From: Paramecium pentaurelia
Taxonomy: Eukaryota > Ciliophora > Oligohymenophorea > Peniculida > Parameciidae
Direction of reading: 5' to 3'
Assembly: GCA_905183005.1 (NCBI GenBank)
Contig: CAJJDO010000026.1
Location: 51,717 to 115,716 of the forward strand
Length of the DNA: 64,000 nt
In this document: positions 26,075 to 38,277 of the stretch, in pieces
How positions within the stretch are numbered: the stretch's first letter is position 1
How the letters are laid out: each line of letters starts with the position of its first letter
Notes under the pieces: model-generated
Database searches by the model: none
The model's input: the letters and a program-made list of their open reading frames with translations, nothing else
What the model was told of the DNA's origin: nothing
Position numbers and translations under genes: made by a program

Positions 26075-27509
26075 TCAATGATTAGATTTGGATGGATTAA
26101 ACTAAATAATTGTCATTTTTTATATTTTCTAATGCAGTGGTATTTATTCTATTTCATTTGCATCTGTAATGAATAATGTATCTACAGATTTAGCTCTTAA
26201 TTTAGATTATTATTTATTAAATTAACGATCTTACATTGAGATATCAATTTCTGATTTTTCTTGGATTGTTGAAAGTGAAGGTGCTCCAAGCATGTTTCCT
26301 TTCATTTATTCTTTGCTTCTTGCATTAATAAACCAATGATGCTTTAAGGCAGTTTGGGCATTAAATCTTTAAGTTGGATCTTTCTTTAACATTCCCTACA
26401 ATAATTCAATAGCTGAGGAAGATAACTTCTTAGAATATTCAAAATTAATTTCACATTTTTCATTTAAAGTTGCAGTTTCTCTAAAATCTTTGCCTTCAAA
26501 TGGATATTTGCAATAAAAGATGCCATAGAATATTACACCTAAAGAGAAAATATCTATTTTATCATCAAAGTTTCTATTTTAGAATAGTTCTGGAGCCATA
26601 AAACCAGGATTGAAAACTTTCCTTTTTTTAGATTTCTCTTTTGAATCTGCACTTGCAAAATTAGCTATTATAAGATTAGTTAATTGAGAATTGAGTTATA
26701 TAATGTTCTCTGGTCTTATATCCTTATGAATAATATTTTTTTAATGTATATGTGCTAATGCATTTAATAACTTAAAACAGACCTCAGCCTATTATTTTTC
26801 TGTTAAACTATAGATAAAAAATGTTTATTACTTCCAATAATCTGGCAATTTTGTTTTTAATGAATGACCTAAGAATTTGTCAAATAAAATATAGACAGTA
26901 TTGCTGTCTTCATAAACTTCTAATAATTTTTAGATTTAAGGATGATTTAAACGACGCAAAATTTAAATTTCTCTTAAAACTTATTTTGTTTGTGTTATTT
27001 AAGATTTTTCTAATATTTTGACCTAATATTGCTACCCATTTATACATTTATAGCAATCATAAAAGTTAAGTGAATTCTTAATCTTACCAATTAATTTATG
27101 GCGTTTGTTAAAATTGGGCAATAGACAAAGTCTTTTCAAGTAGTCATGCCTAAACTCTATGGACTTAGTACCATTAATTTAGCTATTCAACTGATTCGGT
27201 ATATAACAACAACCTGTATGGCCCTTTTAAGAACCCTAATCCATATTTATGGGGACCATAAGTCTCGTTTGGTTTGAGTCTTCTTATCTACACTCCTGGT
27301 AATTGCATGTAAAATTAACCTTTACATAACACTTCAGGATAAAGATCATAATGTTCTTAAACCCAAACATTTCCGGTGAATTCAAAGAATTTACCTTTAT
27401 AAAGTAATCTCTCTGCATGAAGAGGTTGTTATAATGGTTCCCAAAATGTTACTGATTGCTCAATATCGAAAATACTTGTAAAGCTTTAATAATTAGGTTA
27501 TTATTTCAT
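26075..27509 (-). CDS. PH-domain protein kinase-like protein, likely pseudokinase
   Basis: About 460-470 residues. A 22-nt intron at 27150-27171 is needed to keep frame, and a second 24-nt one (beginning GTAATAAAC) is possible. The N-terminal 110 residues form a PH-like domain ending in LYTESVEQLNQWHDYLKRL. A kinase fold follows: YQVKIL keeps the ATP-site Lys, VLREIQIL keeps the alpha-C Glu, and IIHKDIRPENII has the catalytic Asp but Arg for Lys. The metal-binding DFG is replaced by ANFA (Asp to Asn, Gly to Ala). The glycine-rich loop is also not recognisable. GFMAPELF (APE) and DIFSLGVIFYGIF are intact. The domain order resembles Paramecium PH-kinases related to AGC/CAMK types. Loss of the DFG Asp argues against normal catalysis; a scaffold or allosteric role is inferred. 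Confidence 0.8.
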
Positions 27510-27923
27510 AATTATTTATAAACCTTTATAAAAATAAAGCTCTTAATAGAGTTTGATAAAGATAAATAAATAGTAGAAACATGATAATTTTGTAATTAGA
27601 AATTTTCAGCAATAAAGAATTTTGGAGAAGATAAAATTATAGCACTTAAATAAACTTCGACTTATATATATATATATATAAATAAAAAAAATTAGAAGAA
27701 ATTTAAGAATTTAAAGAATATCATCAATATTTTAAGTCATAGCATTAAATCTTATTTTGCTTGTAAATAGTTTATTTTTTGTTAACATAATTACTCTAGT
27801 ATATATTTAATCATCTGATTGATTGAAATAATTAGAGGTTTAAGCTAAGTTAGAAATATTATTATAAATATAGTTTATAAATATCATTAACAATTAACTG
27901 ATTATAATATTTTATTTTATTAA
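27510..27923. other. Divergent intergenic region with a short TA repeat
   Basis: About 410 bases between divergent starts. It is AT-rich and includes a simple (TA)n run at about 27663-27681. No gene is seen; both promoters must lie here. Confidence 0.5.
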
Positions 27924-29045
27924 ATGTACTATGCACCTTCCAGACCAATTGAGATAGAAAAGTTTCCAAAAGGATATATAAAACCGTTTGGATAAAACTT
28001 AGAATTTCTCTAACGACCACCAGTAGATAATCGTAAAATTTAAGATTACTACGGAAAAGCTTAAGATCTACCTGTACAATAGGATAGATCATAAAATAAA
28101 GATAGGATCTATACACAAGGATCTTCTGAATAACCTTAATAGCTATAGCAAGAGAAATAATAAGATGATAAATAAAAGGAAAACTAAAACCAAAAAGTTG
28201 GGTCTAATATCAACCCCTAAAGAATGATATCTCCAGAAAGATTTTAGAGTGCTCCTTATAATAATACTATACACACTGGTGATAATATTTACAAGCCTTT
28301 AAGAGTTCATGAAAATTTTACATAAAGCATCATGCAACCATTGGAGGGTAGAATATCTCCTTCAAATTTAAGGGAACCAAATTTAGGATATGTGCATAGC
28401 TTTAGAGGATTTTCTTAAGATTTTTAAGAACCTGGATTAAGTTTTGTCCCTTAAGATTTTAGAGGTATTCCTTCACAAGAACTAGGGTTGCCTCTTTCAG
28501 AATATAGAAGGATGGCTCCTCCTGGAATATTAAGTGATTATAGGAGAGGAATCCCAGAACCAATTTTAAGTCGAAGAAATTGTGGGAGAGAATTAAGAAG
28601 AAATTTATCATATAGAGTTTTTCCAGCAACCGATTATAGATAAGGACATCCAGTAGATATTCATAGACCCCCTCCAATTTTAAATGAGAGAAATGCTTTA
28701 CCATTAGAGTATGAAGGATATCCATTTTTTGATGATGACAGATAGAGATTTGATCCTGCATTATAATAAAGAATGTATTTTGACCCACTAGCTGTCCCTG
28801 CTCCTGATTATTATGTACCAGAATATCGAGGGTTTCCTCCTATCGGTATATAACGAGATTTAAATGAGAGAATCCACTTTAATCGAAGATTGCCTTATTA
28901 GAATGAACTATATCCTCCTTCATATGGGAGAATTGACTAGTAGATATTTAGAGAGGGAAGATAAGATTACTATACTGGTAATATTTATTAGCCATATGAA
29001 GAATAAAGAACAAATGAATTAAATCGAAGGATCAAATAGGTTTGA
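27924..29045 (+). CDS. Pro/Arg/Tyr/Gln-rich hypothetical protein
   Basis: A single uninterrupted frame of 373 residues, ATG 27924 to TGA 29043-29045. It opens with YYAPSRPIEIEKFPKGYIKP. The body repeats short units rich in Pro, Arg, Tyr, Asn and Gly such as RGIPSQELGLPLSEYRR, PPPILNERNALPLEYEGYP and ERIHFNRRLPYQNELYPPSY. There are no membrane spans and no recognised domain; it is probably intrinsically disordered. Composition with many Arg/Tyr and Gln is reminiscent of RNA-binding or condensate-forming proteins, but that is only an inference. Length and composition, with Arg and Pro codons far above background, make a real gene likely. Confidence 0.65.
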
Positions 29046-29316
29046 ATATTTATAAAAATTTATTATTCACTTTTTAATTAATTCTTAGTGATCAGGTTAT
29101 GGATATTTCTTTGAAAAATAATCAAATTAATGTTATAATTTTAAATTTTGTCTTATTGATAGATTTAATTGTATATTTGAAATAAGGTCATGAGAAAGAG
29201 TCTGGAAAAGAGTAGGACATAGAGAATTGAGGCAGTAGGATTATTAATAATATAAAATTATATTGGAAAATGAGTATAAATGAAGACGTCGATCCGTTTT
29301 TAAATTAATATTAAAA

Positions 29317-30497
29317 ATGTAAAAAATAGCTCTCTTAGCTTTGGTTCTTGCTGTGACTGCTGCAAAGTTCATAGATACCCATACCACATTAGCTTAAATC
29401 AACGCTGACCCATTCGGACACGTTGTTTTGAGTGCCATTAAGGCTCACCTTTAAGCCTCAACACCTGCCAATGAAGTTAATATGTTATTGAATGGGGTTG
29501 GTGCTGGCCTTGTTTAAGATTAAAATGACCATGACCATGCATTTGAACTTGACACCACAACCAATAATAGAGTAAGAATATTAAAATATACTAGATCGTT
29601 GAAGATTTGGAAAAGGAAATCTTGTATCATTAAAACTAAATTGCCTCAAATACTTAATTGAGAGATGACACTATTGAAGCTCTTGCCGTCTCTGAAGAAG
29701 ATATCAGAGTCACAATTTAAGATATTGCTAACAACGAAGCTACCTATGCTAGAGAGGAAGCCACCAGAAATCAATAACACGAAACCTTCGTTGCTAAGGT
29801 TGCTGCTATTGATGATGTTATTGATGCTATCGATGAAGCTGCCAAACTCATTTAACACCTCAGTCTCGGAGCATCATTTGCCTAACTCAAGTCCAAATAT
29901 GATGTCCTCCACAAGAAGCTCTCAGATAACACATCCCACACTGCCTTATTACAAGTATCCTTCTATATTTACTCTCTTAGCCAGTTATCACTGCTCTTAC
30001 TGAATTAGCCACCCACGGAGTTAACTAAAAAGCTTTGACCAAAATTGCTTAACTTTTGAGCGAAATCAGATAATAATTAGTCTAAGAAAAGGCTGCCAAG
30101 ACAGTATTTATTTAATATTAATATTTAAGGACGTTGAGGATAGATAAGCTGCTCATTGGGCTGAATTCTCAGTTCATTTATCCAATGAACACACCAGATT
30201 GGTTGAAAGAAAAGCTTAATTAGAAGTCTAAATCTAAGAATAAAAGGACACAATTGAAGATGCTTAATCATGGATCGAATTCCACACTCTTGAATTAGAA
30301 AATAGTGAAGAAAGACTTGCTGGATAATAAGCTTGGTATGCAGTCTAATCAGAAATCTATGAAACATAAACTGCTGAAAGGTATTCTAACTTTTCTAATC
30401 CTCTAGAACTGCCTAATAAGAAATTGTTGACAGACTCTAAGAGCACATCAGTGAGAAGTTATCCACCACTGCTCAATTCATCGCCAGCAGAAATTGA
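29317..30497 (+). CDS. Trichocyst matrix protein precursor
   Basis: Second trichocyst core protein in the window. Introns at 29572-29594, 29955-29980, 30104-30129 and 30381-30406 give 359 residues and an exact frame. The signal peptide MQKIALLALVLAVTAAK is followed by a His/Asp-rich pro-region (QDQNDHDHAFELDTTTNNR) and long Ala/Glu/Gln helices, with DVEDRQAAHWAEFSVHLSNE and IEDAQSWIEFHTLELENSEE as family-like helical blocks. Codon use favours C-ending codons (ATC, GCC, CTC, AAG) unlike neighbouring genes, which suggests strong expression. Family members are cleaved and assemble into the crystalline trichocyst matrix. The nearest neighbour at 27924 is unrelated. Confidence 0.88.
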
Positions 30498-30700
30498 TTT
30501 GATTATCATAACATAAATAAATATTGGATAACATACAAGGTTAGTTATATTCTAGGTTTATATTTTCTATTTAACTTTTAAATAATTCTTAAAATAAATA
30601 CTAACATATTTTAATAGTAGTGCAATTTAATAAAATTTCTCCATTACATTAAATTATTCTTGTATACAATATATAAATTATTAAATTTAAGAATTAATAA

Positions 30701-32378
30701 ATGAGAATATTTATGGGATTTTGTAAAGGGAAATCGATTCTCCTAAATGATTCGTAAAAATTAGCTAAATATTTATCTCTTTGTTAATCTACTCCTGTCG
30801 CATATTAAGGCATAAGATAATCAGTAGGATATTAAAGTATTCTTAATGCATAATTCAATTTCATTTAATTTAATACATCAATTTTCCCATAATTTATTAC
30901 TTTAATAACGAGGGATCTTAAGCATTTAGATGAACAAGAGTTTAACTTATTTTTATAGTCAATAAATAATTATTTATAAGTAAGTTAATTCAACAAAGAA
31001 TATGATTAAAAAATATATCAAAAAATTGTATAATTAATTTAAGAACATGGTAATTATGTATAAAATGCTGTTATGTATTTTCATATGAAATATTACTTTT
31101 CCAAATAGCAAAATAATGAATTAGATAAAATATCTGAAAATTCGAAATAAAAACTATTGGTTTATATACCTTAAACATTAGAAGAGTAAATCTGGAAATA
31201 ATTTATACGATTGATTGATTTATAAAGTCTATAAAAAGTCAAAGATGATAATAAATAAATTGAATAAGAGACTATAATTATGAAGGAATTTTCTTAATAT
31301 TTTGAAGCAATTTCTGTTTAAATATAATAATTCACTCTTGTTAGTAAATTAATTATATTGATTATTAACGCTAAATTGAAAAAATATGTAATTAAAATTC
31401 TATAATTTTAGCTTTAAAGTTATGACGAAAAAACAATTTAACTTATGTTATTAGTTTATAAACTTTGTTAAAATGATTTAGATTAAAATCTATCTAAACT
31501 TAATTTTTATGAATTATATAATTATATGGAAACACTTTAAGAAAATTAAGATGTTATAATCTAAATTAGCTGGGATTTAATTATTAATAATATTTTGGAG
31601 AGGAATTTAAATGAAATAACTATCATAGATATAATAGGTCTATTAGAGTTTCTAATACATATAAAGAAATTGACAAATCAAGTTGGAAATTATTTAATCT
31701 AGTAATTAAACACAATATCAATTTAGATACCTATATTAAAACTTAAATCTTATAGATAGCAAATAATACTCAAAAATATATTAAATATTGGCGAGTGTAG
31801 ATACTGATTATTCAGACAAGTTTTTGAAAAAGCTTACTTAAAAAATTAATCCAAAATTATGTACAGTATCTGATATTTCAAATATTTTGACTATTTTAAC
31901 TTAATTGAATAAAATCGACAAAGAGATTTTGGAGAAATTTTTAATAAGTATAAAGACTAAATTAAAGGATATTAAGGCTGAAAATGCTTTTGGAATATTA
32001 TTTGCAATAAATTGCTTATAATTACAGAACCCTTAAATATTTTAATAAATTAATACAATTAAAATGAAAGATGATTAGGAAATACCATTATAATTATAAA
32101 TCTTGTAATATTATTAATTGCATGATCCAAAAAATCAAAAGGTGTAAATGATATAAAAAAATTTATTAAAATCCCTTTAAATAGAGTATAATGAATTGTA
32201 TTTAGAAATGTTTGCTTAAATTCTTGTAAATGCAAATTAGTAAACTAAAAAAACAATAACAATAATATCAGAGTTAAAACCTTATGTGGCAAAATATTTA
32301 TAAAAACTGAATGATTCTGATGAATAAGTTTAATAAGAAATCATGTAGTTTGTGACTTCCTAATATAACATTAAATGA
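30701..32378 (+). CDS. Large hypothetical helical protein
   Basis: About 550 residues after one 25-nt intron (31702-31726). Without its removal the frame stops at a TGA near 31811; with it the frame runs on and divides by three. The protein is rich in Leu, Ile, Gln and Asn, with repeated amphipathic helices (DLKHLDEQEFNLFLQSINNY, VDTDYSDKFLKKLTQKI, ISELKPYVAKYLQKL). There is no signal peptide, membrane span or catalytic motif that I recognise. The pattern suggests a helical-repeat fold like those of organellar RNA-binding proteins (RAP/FASTK or OPR type), but this is a guess. Its stop is 42 bases from the convergent Rab gene. Confidence 0.6.
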
Positions 32379-32420
32379 TATTTTAATTGTAAATAACAAA
32401 TAACAAATAATTTTTCAAAA

Positions 32421-33140
32421 TCAACAACAACCTGAAGACTTTTCTGGTTTAACTACATCTGTATCTGCAACAATGAATTTAGTAGGTGATGGAGTTGGTT
32501 TTACAACCTTAGCCGATTTATATATCTCTTTGGAATTAGTTTTTATTAATACATTGTAAAATATTTTTAAAAGCCTCTTCTACATTTGTTCCATCTTTGG
32601 CACTTGTCTCTATGAATGCCACTCCATTGCGTTAAGCATAGGCAATAGCACAATCAGTAGCTACTTATCGGATATGCTTTTAATCAATTTTATTTCCAAC
32701 AATCATAATTTATAAAGAAGGGTCTGCATTTTCTTTCAATTCCTTATTCATTGCTAAAATAATTACTTTCATCCATTTATCAACATTTTCGAAAGTTAAT
32801 GATTTAGTAATATCATAAATAATCATAGCTCCAACTGCTCCTCTATAATAAGCAGATGTTATAGCTCTGTATCTCTCTTAACCAGCAGTATCCCAAATTT
32901 ATGCTTTAATAGTTTTATCATCAATCATTATATTCTTAGAAGCAAACTCAACCTAAATTAAATAATAGACTAGATAAATTACTCCTATTGTGGTTTTGGA
33001 TTCTTATAGGAATTCGCCTCTTGTAAATTAATTGAGAATATTAGTTTTTCCAACTCCAGAATCCCCTTTAATTAGAATTGAATATTACCTATTAAAACTA
33101 ACTTGTATAGTAAATCATAGTCTTCAGTTCTATGTTGCAT
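32421..33140 (-). CDS. Rab11-like small GTPase
   Basis: Membrane-traffic GTPase of 213 residues. Three introns (33066-33088, 32953-32982, 32528-32552) give an exact frame. Motifs: GDSGVGKT P-loop (about residues 18-25), TTIGVEFASKNI (switch I), [20 protein letters not shown] (switch II, the Rab11-type sequence), VGNKID, ETSAK, and a C-terminal GCC directly before TGA, the double-Cys geranylgeranylation site. The switch-II block is characteristic of Rab11/Rab25, which act in recycling endosomes and late secretory traffic. In Paramecium, Rab11 forms are tied to recycling at the cytoproct/oral region and contractile vacuole. An unusual insertion ENADPSLQ lies before the NKxD motif. The conserved features leave little doubt about family; subtype is likely, not certain. 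Confidence 0.95.
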
Positions 33141-33493
33141 ATAATGATTAGATGGAATTAATAAAAATAATATTTTAAAGAATAATTAGGAATCAAAAAT
33201 AAATCATTTAAATAATAAAGAAATCATAATTTTATATTTTTATACATTAGATCTTTTAATGTAATATTATAACTTAAATAACTTATCCTATTATTTAATT
33301 AGATATAAAAATATTTGTATATGTAAAAATTTATATAGATAAGTTTTCTTGAAGAGATTAAAAATTTTTAAACTTCATTAGGAGATATATACTTATAAAT
33401 TTGTATTTATAATTTATATAAAAAAATTAAATAGATATGAATTTATAATTTTAATTTGAATGAAGTAAATATATCTATTTCAACCCAAATAAT
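33141..33493. other. AT-rich intergenic region
   Basis: About 350 bases between the Rab promoter side and the TmcB-like stop. Very AT-rich, with no frame worth noting and no repeat recognised. Confidence 0.5.
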
Positions 33494-36400
33494 TCAATCA
33501 AAAGTTACTTCTTTACTCAAAATCTAAACTAAATGCTTATTTTTTGCAATTTAATCTTTTGAGAAAATCAAGAGAGTTAATTTAACAGTTTTGATTACAG
33601 CTAGAAATTATTTACAAATAATAAATATGATTACTGAAAAAACAATTATCAATGCTATCAAAACAAAAACAGCCATTAATATTGCTTAGGTATTGGATTG
33701 CTCATTATTTAGTTTTTAAATTTGAAATAAATAATCTCTGTTTTTATTAAATTATGGAAACACAAAACCATAAGCAATTATAATATCTAAAAAGTCAGTA
33801 TCTCCCATAATTTATAGAATTCCCATAGAAAAATTAGTATATTCTGATTACATTATTTTTAATTAATTTTCAGTAGAGACTACAAATTTTGAATAGCCTT
33901 CTTGTAAAATATAAGGGCACTTATATCCAAGTTTATTCATGGGAACAATTTCATCCATTTCACAGATATTATTATTAACGATATATGTTAATGATTATGA
34001 ATCATGTGTTTCATCAAAAGGAAGTTCAAATAAATACTAATCTTAATAAGTTTCAAACCATGAATCAAATTCATTAAATACTGTAGAATTAATATTATTA
34101 TATGGATTAGCATATTATTAAATAAAATAAACTAATCTATTGCTAAAGGATAACTATGTAAGTCCTAACTTATATAGATCTTCATGAAATGCTATTAATT
34201 AATCAACAGAATTGGAAAATATTTAGTAATAAGGAATAAAATATAATAATTCTAAAGCACCTAATAAAATTATAGAAATTAATTATTTTGCCCAAAATGA
34301 TTATTTTAATTTTGTATCAATAAGTCTTTATTCATTTTTTAAGACTTACTATGCTTATTTCTCTAATTTGATAACATTGTATTTCATATGTTATAATTCA
34401 TCAATAGTTAATAGATTAATTGTCTCTTTTTCTTATTAAACAATAGATAATTATAAATTTTGGAATAGGAAATAAGTTCTAACAATGGAAACTCTCCATT
34501 TTGCAATTTATATTTCTGCTAAACCAATAAGAATAACTATTAATAAACAGGAGATTAATCCTATGATAACATATATTAAGGCTACATCCATAGCTGCATT
34601 TTTAGTGTCAGTCATTTCATGATCAGTAGAATTAATTAGATTTGAGGCTAAATTAAAGTATGTAGGATAATTTAAAGTAAAATAACTTTCTTCCATATGC
34701 ATAATATTAAAATGAGATTCTTCATATTCAACTACTTCTGTTATTCTATGAAATACTAAAGGTAATGAATCAACAAGATATCTTCTTGTATTAAATGTAA
34801 TAAATTCATAAACTCCATAATTAGAAAATGTATGATTAATTTTGATAGGGGCATATTCTAATCTTTATAAAAATTCTGGATTTATATATTAACGATTATT
34901 GACAGTTCTAACATATTAAATATAATCATCAGTTGAATTTTAGATATAAAATTATGGTGCACCAAAAGTAGAATTGGTTGCTAATAAATGAATTGCTATT
35001 TCCATTAAATTAATATCTTATAATAATGTTATAGAAAATTATCCTGCACTAGAATCTAAATAAATATGATGTAATTCTTTTTGTAATTATGTTATACTCA
35101 AAATGATTAAGACAAGAAGAAGAATTAAATAAAATATTGCAATGATAAGAATGCTGTAAAATTAATGAGGATTAGATTGAATCATACCATTAACTACATG
35201 ATTAATCAATCCTTTTTATGAATCTGTACTTCTTATAGATGATGGTTATTATTCTAAATGCAATTTTTTAATAGATCCTTTTTTATAAGTTGTTGGTTTA
35301 GCTTTCTAATTCTTATCTAATTAACTTTTCTTTAATTTTAACATAGATCTAATCCAATCAATTTATTCTTTCAAATACTATTCTGTTAGATCTTTAATTG
35401 ATATTTCCATTTATACTTAAACTTTCGTTTCTTCTGGAGAATCTAATTCTTATTCAACTTCATCTCCTTATATCACTTTCTCTTAATGTGATATGTTCTG
35501 AATATTAGCTAGATTTTAATGAATTAACTATTAACTTTCTCTTTTAGAATCTCTAGCACTAAAATCATTGAATCTTCTACTTGAAATTAAATAATCTTAT
35601 GTTTGAAATGAATTAGCAATAATAGAAGAATAATTAATTTCATTCTTCTTTTATTCTATTAGTATTTCATTTTAATCTAAAGCTATGAATTAATATAATT
35701 AGACATTTTATGGTTCTTATTAAATGTGAATACTTTCATTGCTAATAATAAAATCTCTATCATCAATTTCATCTATTTATGAATGACTTTTATGACTATC
35801 AGCCTTTATATTTTATTTTATTTCAGGAATTATAGATTTAAATGAAGTATAACTAGTAACATACGCTTCTTATTAAATTTAATTGTTTAACATAATTTAT
35901 TTTAGCATTAATTCAAGAGCTAACATTTTTAATTCAAGATCTTTAATTTCATTAGATTAATATATATAAAGTGTTTCATATTACAAATTATCATCATCAT
36001 ATGATGAATTACTAAATTTGTAAATTGAAAAAAATACAAAACATTTTTTTGGATATTTTAGAAAATACTTATAAAAAGCTACTTAATCAATTTTACTTGT
36101 TGAAATTGTATTTTATACTGAATCTTATTAAACTAAATTTGTTTTTGGTATCAAAATAAATCCATCATTTAATTCATTTATATTTTAAGATTTTGGTATA
36201 CATAATTTCAAATTTATATGTATTTTATGATGTAATTTTAATATTTTATCAAGATATAACTATTATACAGCTAATTCTGAATAAGAATATATAGTGCCAA
36301 AACTACTCAATAAAATCTTACCACATGTTTCTTCTTATTTATATCCCATAATAGTCATAAAAGTTAAATATTCCATACTTTAACCAAGTCTAACTAAACT

Positions 36401-38186
36401 ATCTATTTATTTCAGGTATCCTTTATTTGTATTTATAAAAAATTATTAAATTCCATTGTTTAATAATCTTGGTTTACCCTCATTTATTAATCTCTTTATA
36501 AATCTATGATGAACTTCTTTGAATGGACTTGATATAAATTTATCAATATACTATCCTAAAAAATCAGACTTAATACCATTTTCTTAAATATTTAATACAC
36601 TTTACCTTCCATCAATTAAGTAAAAATCACTGAATGATTAATCATAACCAGTCCTTTATCATATTTGCATTATACATAACAACATTATCTATCATTTAGA
36701 GTATTCCATAGAGAATCAATTTCAATAGTCATCAAATTATGATTTACTTCTATTTACTTTAATTTCTCTTCTTAAAATGTAACCATTGAATATAGAGCTT
36801 ATACTAAATTCTATGTAACACAAGATTGTGGATTTAATTTTAAAATTTATTGTAATTAAGATTCACATTTTTCATATTAGCTGATAAACTAAAACAATCT
36901 ATTATGATACAAATAATAAAGAGGATTTTAGTATTGAATTGTAAACATTGTTAATATCTATTGTCTTTGATTCAATAATTTAACAATCAATTATCCTACT
37001 TATTCAACTAAATTACAATATGTATAATAAATATAACTATTAAGTCTAACTCCTTCTATTTTAGACAATAATTAATGATAAAACATATCACGATGACCTT
37101 AAATTCGAAATTAATAAGGAAATATAGTATATCCAAAAATAGTTGTTTTACTTAATTTAGAACTCCTTATTAAGGTTTCAAAGAGTTTATCATTTCTATA
37201 TTCAATTTCTATTCTACTTAATAAAAGAAGCTTTTAATTAATTTTATAATTACATATTCCTCAGAATCACTCATTTAAGAGAATTTATATAATCTTATGA
37301 TTTCACAAAGAATTTCATTAAGACTTTATCTTAACATAGTTTTTGGACTCTTCCAAGTTTCTTCTTGATTAATTGAAATTTCTTTATTACAAAAACAATC
37401 AGGACGATTGCAATCCTTTGAATGTGTTACAAGTATTTGAGATATGTATAATAATCCTATGTATAATCCTAATTAATATGTGAATTGTAATAAGATCATT
37501 GAACTTAATGAGAATGGCTATTATTATAAGATTAGCTATATTTTTTGATGGATGTACTTATTTAACAAGACAATCGATAAAAATAAAAGCAAGGGAATCA
37601 CTAATAGTAAGTCTTTGACTTGAATAAAAAAGAGTGTTAAAAATACAATAAAACGAGTCATTGATATTATAGTTAAGGTTTAAAATTTGATAAATTCTTA
37701 ATTTGTGACAATGGATAATCCAAAAACTTAAAGAATGATAAGACCATCATATACTAGTAAGCATATGAGGAATACAAAATTGTTCAAGTGATGTATTGAA
37801 AATGCAATTAAGATAAAAGTATAATTAAATATTTTTATAGCCTTATATATTTGAATTTCTCCAATTTTTTCGGTGTAGGATAAAAGTATTATTGATAGTA
37901 TTATAATAAGTAGTACATTAAATAAGCTTGTAATATCTAATTGTTGATTTTAAATTAAAATTGGTAAAGCAATCTTAAAATGATGATGATACCAAAATCT
38001 AAATAATATAGCTTTAGGGTAATAGAATGCAAACATAATGAAAGCAAAAATGAATATCCAATTATATATAATTGAATAAAGTGGATCTAAATATAGGCCA
38101 ATTCCTGTTGCTTAAAGGGTAAACAAGATTTATATTAAAATTTCTTCAAAATAGTTACTCTGATTAATAAACAATAAAATTTTCAT
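33494..38186 (-). CDS. TmcB-like giant multi-pass membrane protein (PAS-like)
   Basis: About 1550 residues. The N-terminal 300 residues contain about six membrane spans, followed by a short Cys cluster CNRPDCFCNKE that is common in this ciliate/Dictyostelium family (tiny macrocysts B). Around 36.4-36.6 kb lies the PAS-like segment (EVHHRFIKRLINEGKPRLL, then KGYL). Further spans occur near 34.5 kb (IYVIIGLISCLLIVILIGLA) and close to the C terminus (TQAILMAVFVLIALIIVFSV). Function is unknown; such proteins are proposed sensors because of the PAS domain. Length is 1 modulo 3, so at least one intron that I did not place remains. It shares layout with the two genes at 48873 and 53685 but lies on the opposite strand. 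Confidence 0.75.
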
Positions 38187-38277
38187 TAAAATAAATAATA
38201 TCTGAAATTTTCATTTAGGTCTTTGCCAATTTTTGTATAATATAAATATTATTAATTAAATGAAAAACTAATCTTAA

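Noticed and set aside
27663..27681. TA dinucleotide run as a telomere or IES boundary signal
   Set aside because: It is a short simple repeat in a promoter-rich spacer; telomeric repeats and the IES end consensus were not seen beside it.
28459..28788. Minus-strand 109-codon open frame
   Set aside because: Opposite strand of the continuous Pro/Arg/Tyr-rich gene at 27924-29045, whose full-length frame is far better supported.
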